Below, piece by piece: positions 46,313-54,546 of a stretch of 64,000 nt of DNA. Where the stretch lies: positions 43,734-107,733 of the forward strand of contig BQMO01000012.1 in the NCBI GenBank assembly GCA_022180725.1, in the 5' to 3' direction. This DNA comes from Phycisphaerae bacterium. Its GTDB lineage: Bacteria; Planctomycetota; Phycisphaerae; Phycisphaerales; UBA1924. Every line of letters starts with the position of its first letter. The stretch's first letter is position 1. Position numbers and translations under genes: made by a program. Under the pieces are notes generated by a model. That model ran no database searches, was not told the origin of the DNA, and saw only the letters and a list, made by a program, of their open reading frames with translations.

Positions 46313-47844
46313 GCATGCTCACAACACTTCGCACACGCCACGCCGCCTCTGGTGCGCGGTTTTCATACCTCTGCCTAGCCGTGTGTGTCGTGCTTCTGGT
46401 GACGCAACCCGCCCGCGCTCAGGACCAGCCCGCCGACACAACCAAGCGCGCCCTCGCGGCGTCGCTCCTCGATCAATCCGCCACGGCCTACGACCAGCGC
46501 GACTTCGCCAAGGCGGAGGACCTTCTCCGCCGCCACCTCAAGATCGACCCCCGCAGTTTCGTCGCGTACTACAACCTCGCCTGCTGCCGCGCCGCCCAAG
46601 GCGACCCCGCCGGCGCGGGTGAACACCTCGCCAAGGCCGTCGAGTTCGGCTTCACCGACATCCGCTACCTTCGCCGCGACCCCACCTTCGACGCTGTCCG
46701 CGACGACCCCAACTACCGCCGCATCGTCGACACCTGGCCCACCCTCCAACTCGCCTCCCTCGACGCCAACCTCGCCACCCAGCGCGCCTTCTTCGCCAAG
46801 GGCTACCACGAATGGCGCGATGAGCGCCTCAAGATCCACTGCCTCTCGGCCTTCGACGCCCGCACCGACGATCACGTCAAGGCCGAGTTCACGCGCCTCG
46901 CCGACTGGGCCGCCGCCAACGTCATCCCCGACCTCTTCGACCCCGAGCAGGCCGTCGACGACGCCTGGGTGGTCGTCGTCCTCCCCACCCAGAGCGACTT
47001 CACGAAGTGGGCCACGTCCGTCTACGGCCCCGGCGCCGTCCGCGGCACCTCCATGATCGCCGGCTCCTACGAGCACGACGCCAAGCGCCTCGTCTCCATG
47101 GACCTCGGCGCCACCCTCCGCCACGAGTTCTTCCACGTCCTCCACTGGCGCGACATCACCCGCAAGGGCCAAACCCACCCCGTCTGGATCATGGAAGGTC
47201 TGTGCAGCCTCGTCGAGGACTACGACCTCACGCCCGACGGCCACCTCACCCCCGTCGCCTCCTGGCGCACCAACAGCGTCAAGCGCGTCGAACGCATTGG
47301 CAAACTCACCCCCTTCGCCGACCTCACCGCGATGAGCCAGCAGAAGTTCATCGGCTCTCGCCCGCTCGCCAACTACGCTCTTGCCCGCGCCGCTTTCCTC
47401 TACCTCCACGACTCCAACCGCCTCAAAGATTGGTACGCCCACTACACCACCCGCTACCGCGACGACCCCTCCGGCCTACGCGCTCTCGAACTCGCCACGG
47501 GCCTCGTTCACGCCGACCTCGACGCCGACTTCAAACGCTGGGTCCGCGCCTCGCTCGCCATGGTCCCCGAAGAGATCAAGCCCGGCATGGCCAGCCTGGG
47601 CCTCGAAGTCGACGCCGGCACCGGCGAAGGCCCCGTCGTCACCGCCGTTGCCCGTTCGCGAGATGGCGTCCGACCCAACCTCCGCGTCGGCGACATCATC
47701 ACCGCCATCGACCACCGCCCCGTCCGCGACCTCGCCGAACTCGTCCGCGTGCTCTCCGCCTACAAGCCCGGCGACACCGTCGAAGTCGCCTACCGCCGCT
47801 ACCGCCTCGCAGGCACCGCCTCCGTCACCCTCGTCCGCAAGTAA
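46309..47844 (+). CDS. Exported TPR-HExxH-PDZ protein, putative metallopeptidase
   Basis: The product has 511 residues from ATG 46309, overlapping the purN stop. A signal peptide (ends PARAQDQ, about residue 39) precedes one or two TPR units (residues 45-110). A gluzincin-like middle part with HEFFH (His272, Glu273, His276), and a downstream MEGLCSLVEDY candidate third ligand, resembles DUF1570-type proteins. A PDZ domain (about 425-505: LGLEVDAG...LRVGDIITAID) ends the protein. A zinc-dependent protease active outside the cytoplasm is likely but not proven. Confidence 0.78.
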   Translation: MSMLTTLRTRHAASGARFSYLCLAVCVVLLVTQPARAQDQPADTTKRALAASLLDQSATAYDQRDFAKAEDLLRRHLKIDPRSFVAYYNLACCRAAQGDPAGAGEHLAKAVEFGFTDIRYLRRDPTFDAVRDDPNYRRIVDTWPTLQLASLDANLATQRAFFAKGYHEWRDERLKIHCLSAFDARTDDHVKAEFTRLADWAAANVIPDLFDPEQAVDDAWVVVVLPTQSDFTKWATSVYGPGAVRGTSMIAGSYEHDAKRLVSMDLGATLRHEFFHVLHWRDITRKGQTHPVWIMEGLCSLVEDYDLTPDGHLTPVASWRTNSVKRVERIGKLTPFADLTAMSQQKFIGSRPLANYALARAAFLYLHDSNRLKDWYAHYTTRYRDDPSGLRALELATGLVHADLDADFKRWVRASLAMVPEEIKPGMASLGLEVDAGTGEGPVVTAVARSRDGVRPNLRVGDIITAIDHRPVRDLAELVRVLSAYKPGDTVEVAYRRYRLAGTASVTLVRK

Positions 47845-47858
47845 CCTCACGATCTTCT

Positions 47859-48186
47859 CCCCCTCCCCGCGGGTGGTGGCCGGGCGGGCGCTACTTGGGT
47901 TGCACTCTTGGGTAGCCCGGCACTCCGTGCCGGGCCTTCGCCCCCTCCACGCGGGTGGTGGTCGGGCGGGCGCTACTTGGGTTGCACTCTTGGGTAGCCC
48001 GGCACTCCGTGCCGGGCCTTCGCCCCCTCCACGCGGGTGGTGGCCGGGCGGGCGCTACTTGGGTTGCACTCTTGGGTAGCCCGGCACTCCGTGCCGGGCC
48101 TTCGCCCCCTCCACGCGGGTGGTGGTCGGGCGGGCGCTACTTGGGTTGCACTCTTGGGTAGCCCGGCACTCCGTGCCGGGCCTTCA
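47859..48186. repeat. Four tandem copies of an 82-bp hairpin-bearing repeat
   Basis: Units start at 47859, 47941, 48023 and 48105 and are almost identical. The only differences seen are A or C at unit position 9 (C only in unit 1), C or T at position 22 (C, T, C, T in order), and the last base of unit 4. Each unit contains a perfect hairpin, GCCCGGCAC-TCC-GTGCCGGGC (first at 47915-47935, then every 82 bases). Since 82 is not a multiple of three, a reading frame passing through cycles frames. The array fills the space between the TPR-HExxH-PDZ gene and thyX. Confidence 0.97.
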
Positions 48187-48234
48187 CTCGATCTTGCCGC
48201 TTGCCCCGGGCGTCGGCTGAGTACGCTGGGCATC

Positions 48235-49230
48235 ATGCCCGAGCACACGTCCACCCCCGCGACCACCCCCACCTCGACGCCCTCCGCCACGGCCGCCGCA
48301 CAGGGCGTCGCCGGCGAGATCGAAGTCAAGCCCATGACCCACGTCCCGGCGGAGCGCCCCATGCGCGACGTGATGGGCGGGGCCTCGCGCGTGCAGATTC
48401 CCGTGCTCGACCACGGGTTCGTCGCGCTGGTCGATGCCATGCCGCGCCTGGTGCCCGAAGGGCAGACGGCCGACGCGGCGATCGTGCAGGCGGCCCGCGT
48501 GTCGTACGGGCAAGGCACCAAGGCCGTGAGCGAGGACCGCGGCCTGATCCGCTACCTGCTCCGCCACCGCCACACCACGCCCTTCGAGATGGTCGAGTTC
48601 AAGTTCCACATCGCCATGCCGATCTTCATCGCGCGGCAATGGATCCGCCATCGCACCGCGAACGTGAACGAATACTCGGCCCGCTACTCGATCGTGCCGG
48701 ATCGCTTCTACACCCCCACCATCGACGCCATCCGCAAGCAGTCCAAGTCGAATCGCCAGGGGGGCGAGGAGACGTTCGCGACCGAGGCGAACACGAGCGA
48801 CGCGGCCACCGCGGCGGCGTTTCTGGATTACCTTCGTGACGCCGAGGCGTTGTACGAAAAGTACAAGACGCTGACCGACGCGGGTGTCTCGCGCGAACTG
48901 GCCCGCATGGGCCTGCCCGTGAACGTGTACACCGAGTGGTACTGGAAGTGCGACCTGCACAACATCCTGCGGTTTCTGTCGTTGCGGATGGATGCGCACG
49001 CGCAGTTGGAGATCCGCGCGTACGCGCACGCGATGGCGGCGCTGCTCGAGCCCATCGTGCCCATCACGATGGAAGCGTTCCGCGATTACGACCTGGGCGC
49101 GATGCACCTGACGCGGCCCGAGATCGAGGCCATCCGCGCGGCCGCGGGGGGCAAAGTCGGCGAGATCGACTCGACGAACTCGCGCGAACGGGCCGAATGG
49201 TCGGCCAAACGTGCGCTTCTTGGGCTGTGA
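48235..49230 (+). CDS. thyX: Flavin-dependent thymidylate synthase
   Basis: It is 331 residues from ATG 48235; an ATG at 48337 is an alternative. The ThyX motif appears as RHRTANVNEYSARYS (138-152), close to the RHRxxSxNExSxRYS consensus. A Thr/Ser/Pro/Ala-rich leader of about 25 residues precedes the conserved part. The enzyme makes dTMP from dUMP using FAD, NADPH and methylene-THF. No thyA is seen. It lies directly after the 82-bp array. Confidence 0.96.
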   Translation: MPEHTSTPATTPTSTPSATAAAQGVAGEIEVKPMTHVPAERPMRDVMGGASRVQIPVLDHGFVALVDAMPRLVPEGQTADAAIVQAARVSYGQGTKAVSEDRGLIRYLLRHRHTTPFEMVEFKFHIAMPIFIARQWIRHRTANVNEYSARYSIVPDRFYTPTIDAIRKQSKSNRQGGEETFATEANTSDAATAAAFLDYLRDAEALYEKYKTLTDAGVSRELARMGLPVNVYTEWYWKCDLHNILRFLSLRMDAHAQLEIRAYAHAMAALLEPIVPITMEAFRDYDLGAMHLTRPEIEAIRAAAGGKVGEIDSTNSRERAEWSAKRALLGL

Positions 49231-49620
49231 ACGCGGTTTTTTCATGCGTGATGCGCAGTTTTCGCCCGTCGATTTGAAATCGCACGATCTCATTCCCGGG
49301 AACCGGCCGAGGCCCTGACGCGCGGTTACTCATGCAAATACCTATCATATACCTACCTAAACTCAGTGATACGAATATCATCCTAACACGAGAGTTTTTC
49401 GGCACAATTTCAGTATTAGTTGGCGACTAGACGAGCGTCGCCAAGCCATTCCCCCTGTTGTTCATGGGCGATGAAGAGCAAAAAAAACCTGATTTGTGCG
49501 AACAAATCCACTTGCCGATCTGCCGGGGCGCTGTATTCTTGACTCGGGTCAGGAACGAGTCGTTCGTTCTAAGCGTGTAGAGGGATCTGTCCCAGAAATA
49601 GGTCTTGTGAGGAGATTGTC
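49231..49620. other. AT-richer intergenic leader before the PEP-CTERM gene
   Basis: This 390-base stretch has no credible gene. The part from about 49320 to 49440 is clearly richer in A and T than its surroundings. It holds two near-direct 11-base repeats (ATACCTATCAT at 49338 and ATACCTACCTA at 49349). A promoter-like pair lies at 49512-49539, leaving an untranslated leader of about 75 bases. Confidence 0.7.
49512..49539 (+). promoter_or_regulatory. Sigma-70-like promoter of the PEP-CTERM gene
   Basis: TTGCCG and TATTCT are 16 bases apart. The predicted transcription start near 49546 leads to a ribosome site AGGAG (49610-49614) six bases before the ATG at 49621. Good but not perfect consensus. 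Confidence 0.5.
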
Positions 49621-50520
49621 ATGAAGAATGTGATTGGTCTTGTCGGTCTGGCCGGTCTCGCCGCGTCGGCGACGGCGCAGCCCCCGGTTGAAACGGAACT
49701 CAAGTACGAGGTCCGTATTTTCAACGCGGGCAACAACACGGGTTGGGGCTCGAGCGTGAACGCGAACCCCGGCGATCAGATCGAAGTTCGCGCGGTGGTG
49801 TCGTACACCGGCACCGCGAACCTGTTCGGTCTCGGCCAGATCATCTTCCAGCCCACGGTGAAGAACTGGGGCGCTGGTGACTCGCTGGTGACCTCGGGCG
49901 TCGGTCCGGGCAGCATCGGCCCCGTCGGTTCGAACATCTCGACTCCCCCGGGCTACGTGGCTGACGCCCCCGGCGTCTACGGCCGCCTCACCCCGTGGGC
50001 CGCGACGAACTACACGACCTCGAACTACATCCGCGGTCATGTGCACAACAACCCGGATGGCTCGGGCGCGACGTACCTGCGTATCGCTCGTGCGGACGTT
50101 ACGAACTGGTTCGGCGCGGGTGCGACCTCCGGCGCCGGCGCGGTGAACAACGTCAACGGGCAGGGTGGCGTGACCATCGGTCAGGGCACCATCGGCGCCA
50201 ACCGCCCGACCACGCAGCCCCCGCAGAACAACAGCCTCACGAACATCGTGGTCTTCAAGTTCGGCTTCATCCTCGGTGCGGGCGACACGCGTCCTGACCT
50301 CATCGTCAGCACGCCCGCGAACGGCTTCGGCCGCTCGACCTCGTCGGCGACCTGGGGCCAGGCCGATACGCGGTGGTACAACACCGCCGACGCCACCGCC
50401 CCCGGTGCGTACCGCTCGGGTGAGTCGGTTGTCGATGCGACGATCCACGTCGTTCCGACCCCGGCCTCGCTGGCCCTCATGGGCTTGGGCGGCCTGATGG
50501 TGGCTCGCCGCCGTCGCTAA
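49621..50520 (+). CDS. Exported PEP-CTERM-type surface protein
   Basis: It is 299 residues. A signal peptide (MKNVIGLVGLAGLAASATAQ) is followed by a Thr/Gly/Asn-rich beta-type domain of about 255 residues with no known catalytic motif. The C-terminus has the sorting tail VPTPASLALMGLGGLMVARRRR: a VPxP-like signal, a hydrophobic helix and an Arg cluster, expected to be processed by an exosortase. Its own promoter, strong ribosome site and a perfect terminator suggest it is transcribed alone and well expressed. The exosortase gene is not in the window. Confidence 0.85.
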   Translation: MKNVIGLVGLAGLAASATAQPPVETELKYEVRIFNAGNNTGWGSSVNANPGDQIEVRAVVSYTGTANLFGLGQIIFQPTVKNWGAGDSLVTSGVGPGSIGPVGSNISTPPGYVADAPGVYGRLTPWAATNYTTSNYIRGHVHNNPDGSGATYLRIARADVTNWFGAGATSGAGAVNNVNGQGGVTIGQGTIGANRPTTQPPQNNSLTNIVVFKFGFILGAGDTRPDLIVSTPANGFGRSTSSATWGQADTRWYNTADATAPGAYRSGESVVDATIHVVPTPASLALMGLGGLMVARRRR

Positions 50521-50569
50521 GGCTCCTTCGCGGCCTACAGAGGGGCAACCCTCAATACGCGATGACTCG

Positions 50570-50600
50570 CCCCTCCCCGGTTCGCCGGGGAGGGGTTTTT
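50570..50600 (+). terminator. Intrinsic terminator with a UUCG loop
   Basis: CCCCTCCCCGG pairs over 11 perfect bases with CCGGGGAGGGG around TTCG, followed by five T residues and more T after a C. It lies 49 bases past the PEP-CTERM stop. UUCG loops confer exceptional stability. Confidence 0.93.
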
Positions 50601-50672
50601 CTTTTTGGGGTTCACGGACCGCAACGGAACTTCTCAAGGCGATCGGGTACCACGGTTCGCTACGTCCGAGGG

Positions 50673-51206
50673 CTATACCTTCAGGACGGCGTGAACCTCG
50701 CCGAACCGGGCGGCCTTGGCGCGCCCACCCAGCGCGACCAGTTCGATCAGCACGGTGATGCCGGCAATGATCGCGCCCGCGCCGACCACGAGTTCCCCGC
50801 ACGCGGCGAGCGTGCCGCCCGTGGCGAGAAGATCGTCAACGATCAGGACGCGGGCCCCGGGCCGGATAGCGTCGGCGTGGACCTCGAGGCGGTCCTCGCC
50901 GTATTCCAGGGCGTACGAGACGCCGCGCACGTCGCGGGGGAGTTTGCCCTTCTTGCGGACGGGGACGAACCCGGCGGAGAGGGCCTGGGCGATGGCGGTG
51001 CCGAAGATGAACCCTCGGGACTCGGCCCCGACGACAAGGTCGACCCCCCGGCCGCGGTAGGGGTTGGCCATGAGTTCGACCGCGAGCGCGAGGGCGCGTG
51101 GGTCGGCGAGCAGGGGCGTGAAGTCCTTGAAGACAATCCCCGGCTTGGGATAGTCCGGGACGTCGCGGATCAGGGCGCGGAGTGGTGCGGTGATCGGGTC
51201 GTTCAC
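50673..51206 (-). CDS. apt: Adenine phosphoribosyltransferase
   Basis: From GTG 51206 the product has 177 residues. It shows IRDVPDYPKPGIVFKDFTPLL and the PRPP-binding loop VLIVDDLLATGGTL, the type I PRTase signatures of adenine-specific enzymes. It salvages adenine to AMP. The gene is divergent from groES, 92 bases apart. Confidence 0.94.
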   Translation of the reverse strand: MNDPITAPLRALIRDVPDYPKPGIVFKDFTPLLADPRALALAVELMANPYRGRGVDLVVGAESRGFIFGTAIAQALSAGFVPVRKKGKLPRDVRGVSYALEYGEDRLEVHADAIRPGARVLIVDDLLATGGTLAACGELVVGAGAIIAGITVLIELVALGGRAKAARFGEVHAVLKV

Positions 51207-51298
51207 GCGGGGAGCGTAGCGTCGCCCGGGGGAAGAATCCGAGTCGCCGGTAGCGCGCCCCGCCACGTCGGGCTTGACACGCGGCGTAAACTCCCACG

Positions 51299-51634
51299 AT
51301 GTCCAAGCCCCAGCCAACCGCTCGTGCGCTCGAAACCGTGGAGCCGATCGGCAAGCGCGTGCTGCTGCGCAAGGATGACGACAAGAAGCAGACCAAGAGC
51401 GGGATCCACCTCCCGGACAAGATCGAGATCCCGACGCTGACCGGGCGGATCGTGGCGGTGTCGGCGCAGGTGGAGCGAGACGCGGACTACCCCATCCGGC
51501 GGTACGACCGGGTGCTCTTCAACCCCAAGCACGCCATCCCCGTGGACCTGGAAGGGGACAATCGGCTGTTCGTAATCCCGATCGAGGACGTGGTCGCGGT
51601 GTTCCGCCGGGGCGAGGGGGGCGAGAAGGCGTGA
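51299..51634 (+). CDS. groES: GroES-family co-chaperonin
   Basis: The product has 111 residues, about 14 longer than typical. The pieces PIGKRVLLRKD, the mobile loop KSGIHLPD with its hydrophobic GI-LP docking motif, GRIVAVSAQ and VIPIEDVVAVF align with GroES, but the charged, substituted wording is divergent. It should cap GroEL; no groEL adjoins it. Instead aroA follows with a GTGA overlap, which is an unusual pairing. Confidence 0.82.
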   Translation: MSKPQPTARALETVEPIGKRVLLRKDDDKKQTKSGIHLPDKIEIPTLTGRIVAVSAQVERDADYPIRRYDRVLFNPKHAIPVDLEGDNRLFVIPIEDVVAVFRRGEGGEKA

Positions 51635-53040
51635 AGCGTCCCCCTGCCGTGCCCGGCGCGGTCGAGCCGCTGATGCGGCCCGTGGACGAACTCCCCGATC
51701 CGCTGGTGATCCCGACGGCGCCGTGCAAAGACGGGCAGTACCGTGCGCAGGCGGATATCACCCCGCCCGGGTCCAAGAGCCTGACGAATCGCGCGATCTT
51801 CCTGGCGGCGTTGGGGCACGGCGCTTCGACACTCCGCGGGGCGCTGCTCGACGCGGACGATGCGGCGGTGATGATCGAATCGGTGCAACGGCTGGGGGCC
51901 GGCGTGCAGCGCGTGGGGACCACGCTGCGCATCGAGGGCGTGGGCGGGTGCTGGCGCGTGCCGCCCGAGGGCGTGACGCTGGCGCTGGGGAACGCCGGCA
52001 CGGCGACGCGCTTTCTGGCGGCGGGGGCGCTGCGATCACCCGGGCCGATCACGCTCGACGGGGATGCCCGCATGCGGCAGCGTCCGATCGGCGAACTGGC
52101 CGGGATTCTGGCGGCGCTGGGGTGCGGCGTGGAGTATCAGGGCACGCCGGGATGCCCTCCGGTGCGCGTGACCCCGCCGAAGGCCGCGCCGGCCTCGCGC
52201 GGGGTGATCGAGCTCGGGCAGACGGCCTCGAGCCAGTTCGTCTCGGCCCTGCTGCTGACCGCGCCGTTCATTGGCGGGATCACGCTGAAACTCCGGGGCG
52301 AGGTGACCAGCCCGACGTACATCGCCATGACGCTCGGCCTGCTGGCCGAACTGGGCGTCGAGGTGCGGTCGTCCGACGACGCGCGCGTGCTGCGCGTGGG
52401 CGCCAAGGCGGACCTGGGCGGCTTCGCGTACGACGTGGAGCCGGACGCGAGCGGGGCGACGTACTGGTGGGGGGCCGGGGCGATCCTGCCCGGGGCCTCG
52501 ATCCGCGTGCTGGGCCTGGGCGAGCGGTCCCTCCAGGGCGACGCGCAGTTCCCCGAGGTACTGGCGCGGATGCACTGCCGCGTGACGCGGCGTGAGCAGC
52601 CCGCGAGCATCGAAGTGACGGCCCCGGCGGCGCTGCGCCCGGTGCTGGCGGACATGAGCGAGATGCCCGACGCGGCGATGACGCTGGCGGCGGTGGCGTG
52701 CTTCGCCGAGGGCACGAGCATCCTGCGCGGGCTGCGGACGCTGCGGGTCAAGGAATCAGACCGGATCGAGGCGCTGCGGTCACAACTCACGCGGGTGGGT
52801 GTGCGGGTGGAGAACCCCGTGCAGGGCGACCGTGACGCGCTGACCATCACCCCGCCCGAGGGCGGGCTGGGCGCGGGGCCGTTCCCGCGCGTGGAGTTCG
52901 AGACGTTCAATGACCACCGCGTCGCCATGGCGCTGTCGCTGCTGGCGCTGCGACGGCCGAACTGCGCAATCCGCAACCCGGCGTGCGTGGCCAAGACGTA
53001 CCCGACGTACTGGGCGGAGTTCGCCCGCCTGTTGCGGTAG
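51631..53040 (+). CDS. aroA: 3-phosphoshikimate 1-carboxyvinyltransferase (EPSP synthase)
   Basis: The GTG at 51631 overlaps the groES stop; 469 residues. Landmarks are PGSKSLTNRA, GNAGTATRFL, QTASSQFVSALL, MSEMPDAAMTL, LRVKESDRI and FNDHRVAMALSL in order. It joins PEP to shikimate-3-phosphate in the aromatic amino acid pathway. A roughly 30-residue N-terminal lead is present. Glyphosate sensitivity class cannot be judged by eye. Confidence 0.95.
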   Translation: MKRPPAVPGAVEPLMRPVDELPDPLVIPTAPCKDGQYRAQADITPPGSKSLTNRAIFLAALGHGASTLRGALLDADDAAVMIESVQRLGAGVQRVGTTLRIEGVGGCWRVPPEGVTLALGNAGTATRFLAAGALRSPGPITLDGDARMRQRPIGELAGILAALGCGVEYQGTPGCPPVRVTPPKAAPASRGVIELGQTASSQFVSALLLTAPFIGGITLKLRGEVTSPTYIAMTLGLLAELGVEVRSSDDARVLRVGAKADLGGFAYDVEPDASGATYWWGAGAILPGASIRVLGLGERSLQGDAQFPEVLARMHCRVTRREQPASIEVTAPAALRPVLADMSEMPDAAMTLAAVACFAEGTSILRGLRTLRVKESDRIEALRSQLTRVGVRVENPVQGDRDALTITPPEGGLGAGPFPRVEFETFNDHRVAMALSLLALRRPNCAIRNPACVAKTYPTYWAEFARLLR

Positions 53041-53083
53041 TGCGAGACGCCGATCCGACGGCGGACCCTACGCTTCCCTCGAT

Positions 53084-53590
53084 ATGCGTCGCATCACGCT
53101 CATCACCACCGGCGGCACGATCGAGAAGACCTTCAACGAGGACTCGGGGGCGATGGAGAATCGCCGCTCGGTCGTGCACCGCATGCTCCGGCGGCTGCGC
53201 CTCGAGGAGACCGAGGTGTGCGTGGTCGAGTTGATGAGCAAGGACAGCCTGTACATGACCGACGACGACCGGGCGGCGATCGCCGCGGCGGTGCGCGAGG
53301 GGCTGGCGACTTCGGCGGGGGTCGTGGTGCTGCACGGGACGGACACGCTGGAGAAGACCGGGGCCTGCCTGGCCGAGGCATTCCCGGCGCCGGGCGGCGC
53401 GATCATCCTGACGGGCGCGATGCGGCCGTTCGAGATGACGCGTTCGGACGCGGTGCAGAACCTGACGGAGGCCCTGTTCGCCGTGGGCGTGCTCTCGCCC
53501 GGCGTGTATTGCGTGACGCACGGGCGGGCGTTGAAGTTCCCGGGCGTCGTCAAGGACCGAGAACGCCGCACCTTCATCCGCCGCCCGTAG
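53084..53590 (+). CDS. Short single-domain asparaginase-like protein
   Basis: It is 168 residues from ATG 53084, about half of a usual asparaginase. The N-terminal nucleophile motif TTGGTIEKTF and the second motif VLHGTDTLEKT are present, and TGAMRP is conserved, but the C-terminal domain that helps to build the classical active site is absent. Such short forms are known in some bacteria; whether they are amidohydrolases is unclear. Confidence 0.8.
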   Translation: MRRITLITTGGTIEKTFNEDSGAMENRRSVVHRMLRRLRLEETEVCVVELMSKDSLYMTDDDRAAIAAAVREGLATSAGVVVLHGTDTLEKTGACLAEAFPAPGGAIILTGAMRPFEMTRSDAVQNLTEALFAVGVLSPGVYCVTHGRALKFPGVVKDRERRTFIRRP

Positions 53591-53753
53591 AACGCCCCGC
53601 CCCTCGTCATATTCGGCATCACCATCGCACACGCCGCGGGCGTCATGGTCCGTCGGTTCAGCCCGTGGCGTGCCCGTCCGATGCATCTGCGTACCCGGCT
53701 CGCGCCCGGGCTTCCTGAGAACACCCGCCGAACGGCGGATAAGAGGTGGACCC

Positions 53754-54536
53754 GTGGATAAAGCCAGCATCATCGGCGTGCTCATCGGGCTGGGCGCCCT
53801 GGGGTTCGTGCTGTACGAAGTGTCGCACGGACAGTTCGGGATGTTCTTCTCGATGGAGGGCGTGCTGATGGTGGGCGTGGGCTCGATCAGCGTGATCTTC
53901 ATGGCGATGCCGATGGAGAAGATCAAGTGCGTGCCGGGGTATGTGAAGCGGTTCCTGTTCCACAAGGGCATGCCGCAGGAAGAAGTGGTCAAACTCATCG
54001 GGAAGTTGAGTGAACGGGCCCGCCGCGACGGGATTCTCGCCCTCGAATCCGAGATGCCGAACATCAAGGACTCGTTCCTGCAGGCGGGGCTGAAGATGGC
54101 CGTCGACGGGGTCGAGCCGGCGAACATCGAGGCGACGTGCCGCATCGAACTGGCGGCGATGGCGGAACGACACAAAGCCGGGAAGAAAGTCTTCGATCTG
54201 CTGAAGTTGTACGGCCCGGGGTACGGGCTGGTGGGCACGCTCGTCGGGCAGGTGGGCCTGTTCGGCAACCTGGGCAGCGCCGACATCGGACAGCTGGGGC
54301 ACGCGCTGGCCATCGCCGTGGTGGCGACGATGTACGGGGCGATCCTGGCGAACGCGATCGCCGGACCGATCGGGGACAAACTGTCTCTTCGATCAAGCGA
54401 GGAACTGCAGGCACGGGAAATGATGCTCCAGGCGATCCTGTCGATCCAGGCGGGAGATAACCCGCGCGTGACGGAAGAGAAGATGCTCGCGTTCATCCCC
54501 GCGGTGACGCGGATGAAGATGCGTGCCGCCGCGTGA
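53754..54536 (+). CDS. motA: MotA-type stator/proton channel protein
   Basis: The product has 260 residues from GTG 53754, with AGAGGTGG upstream. Four membrane helices (near residues 5-20, 29-49, 147-170 and 180-202), with GLVGTLVGQVGLFGNLG in helix 3 and the cytoplasmic loop between helices 2 and 3, fit MotA. It pairs with MotB to couple ion flow to torque. No other flagellar gene is in the window, so the driven motor is not certain to be a flagellum. Confidence 0.87.
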   Translation: MDKASIIGVLIGLGALGFVLYEVSHGQFGMFFSMEGVLMVGVGSISVIFMAMPMEKIKCVPGYVKRFLFHKGMPQEEVVKLIGKLSERARRDGILALESEMPNIKDSFLQAGLKMAVDGVEPANIEATCRIELAAMAERHKAGKKVFDLLKLYGPGYGLVGTLVGQVGLFGNLGSADIGQLGHALAIAVVATMYGAILANAIAGPIGDKLSLRSSEELQAREMMLQAILSIQAGDNPRVTEEKMLAFIPAVTRMKMRAAA

Positions 54537-54546
54537 GCCTTCACCC

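Noticed and set aside
47859..48186. CRISPR array
   Set aside because: The repeat is contiguous with no variable spacers, units are 82 bp, and no cas gene is present.
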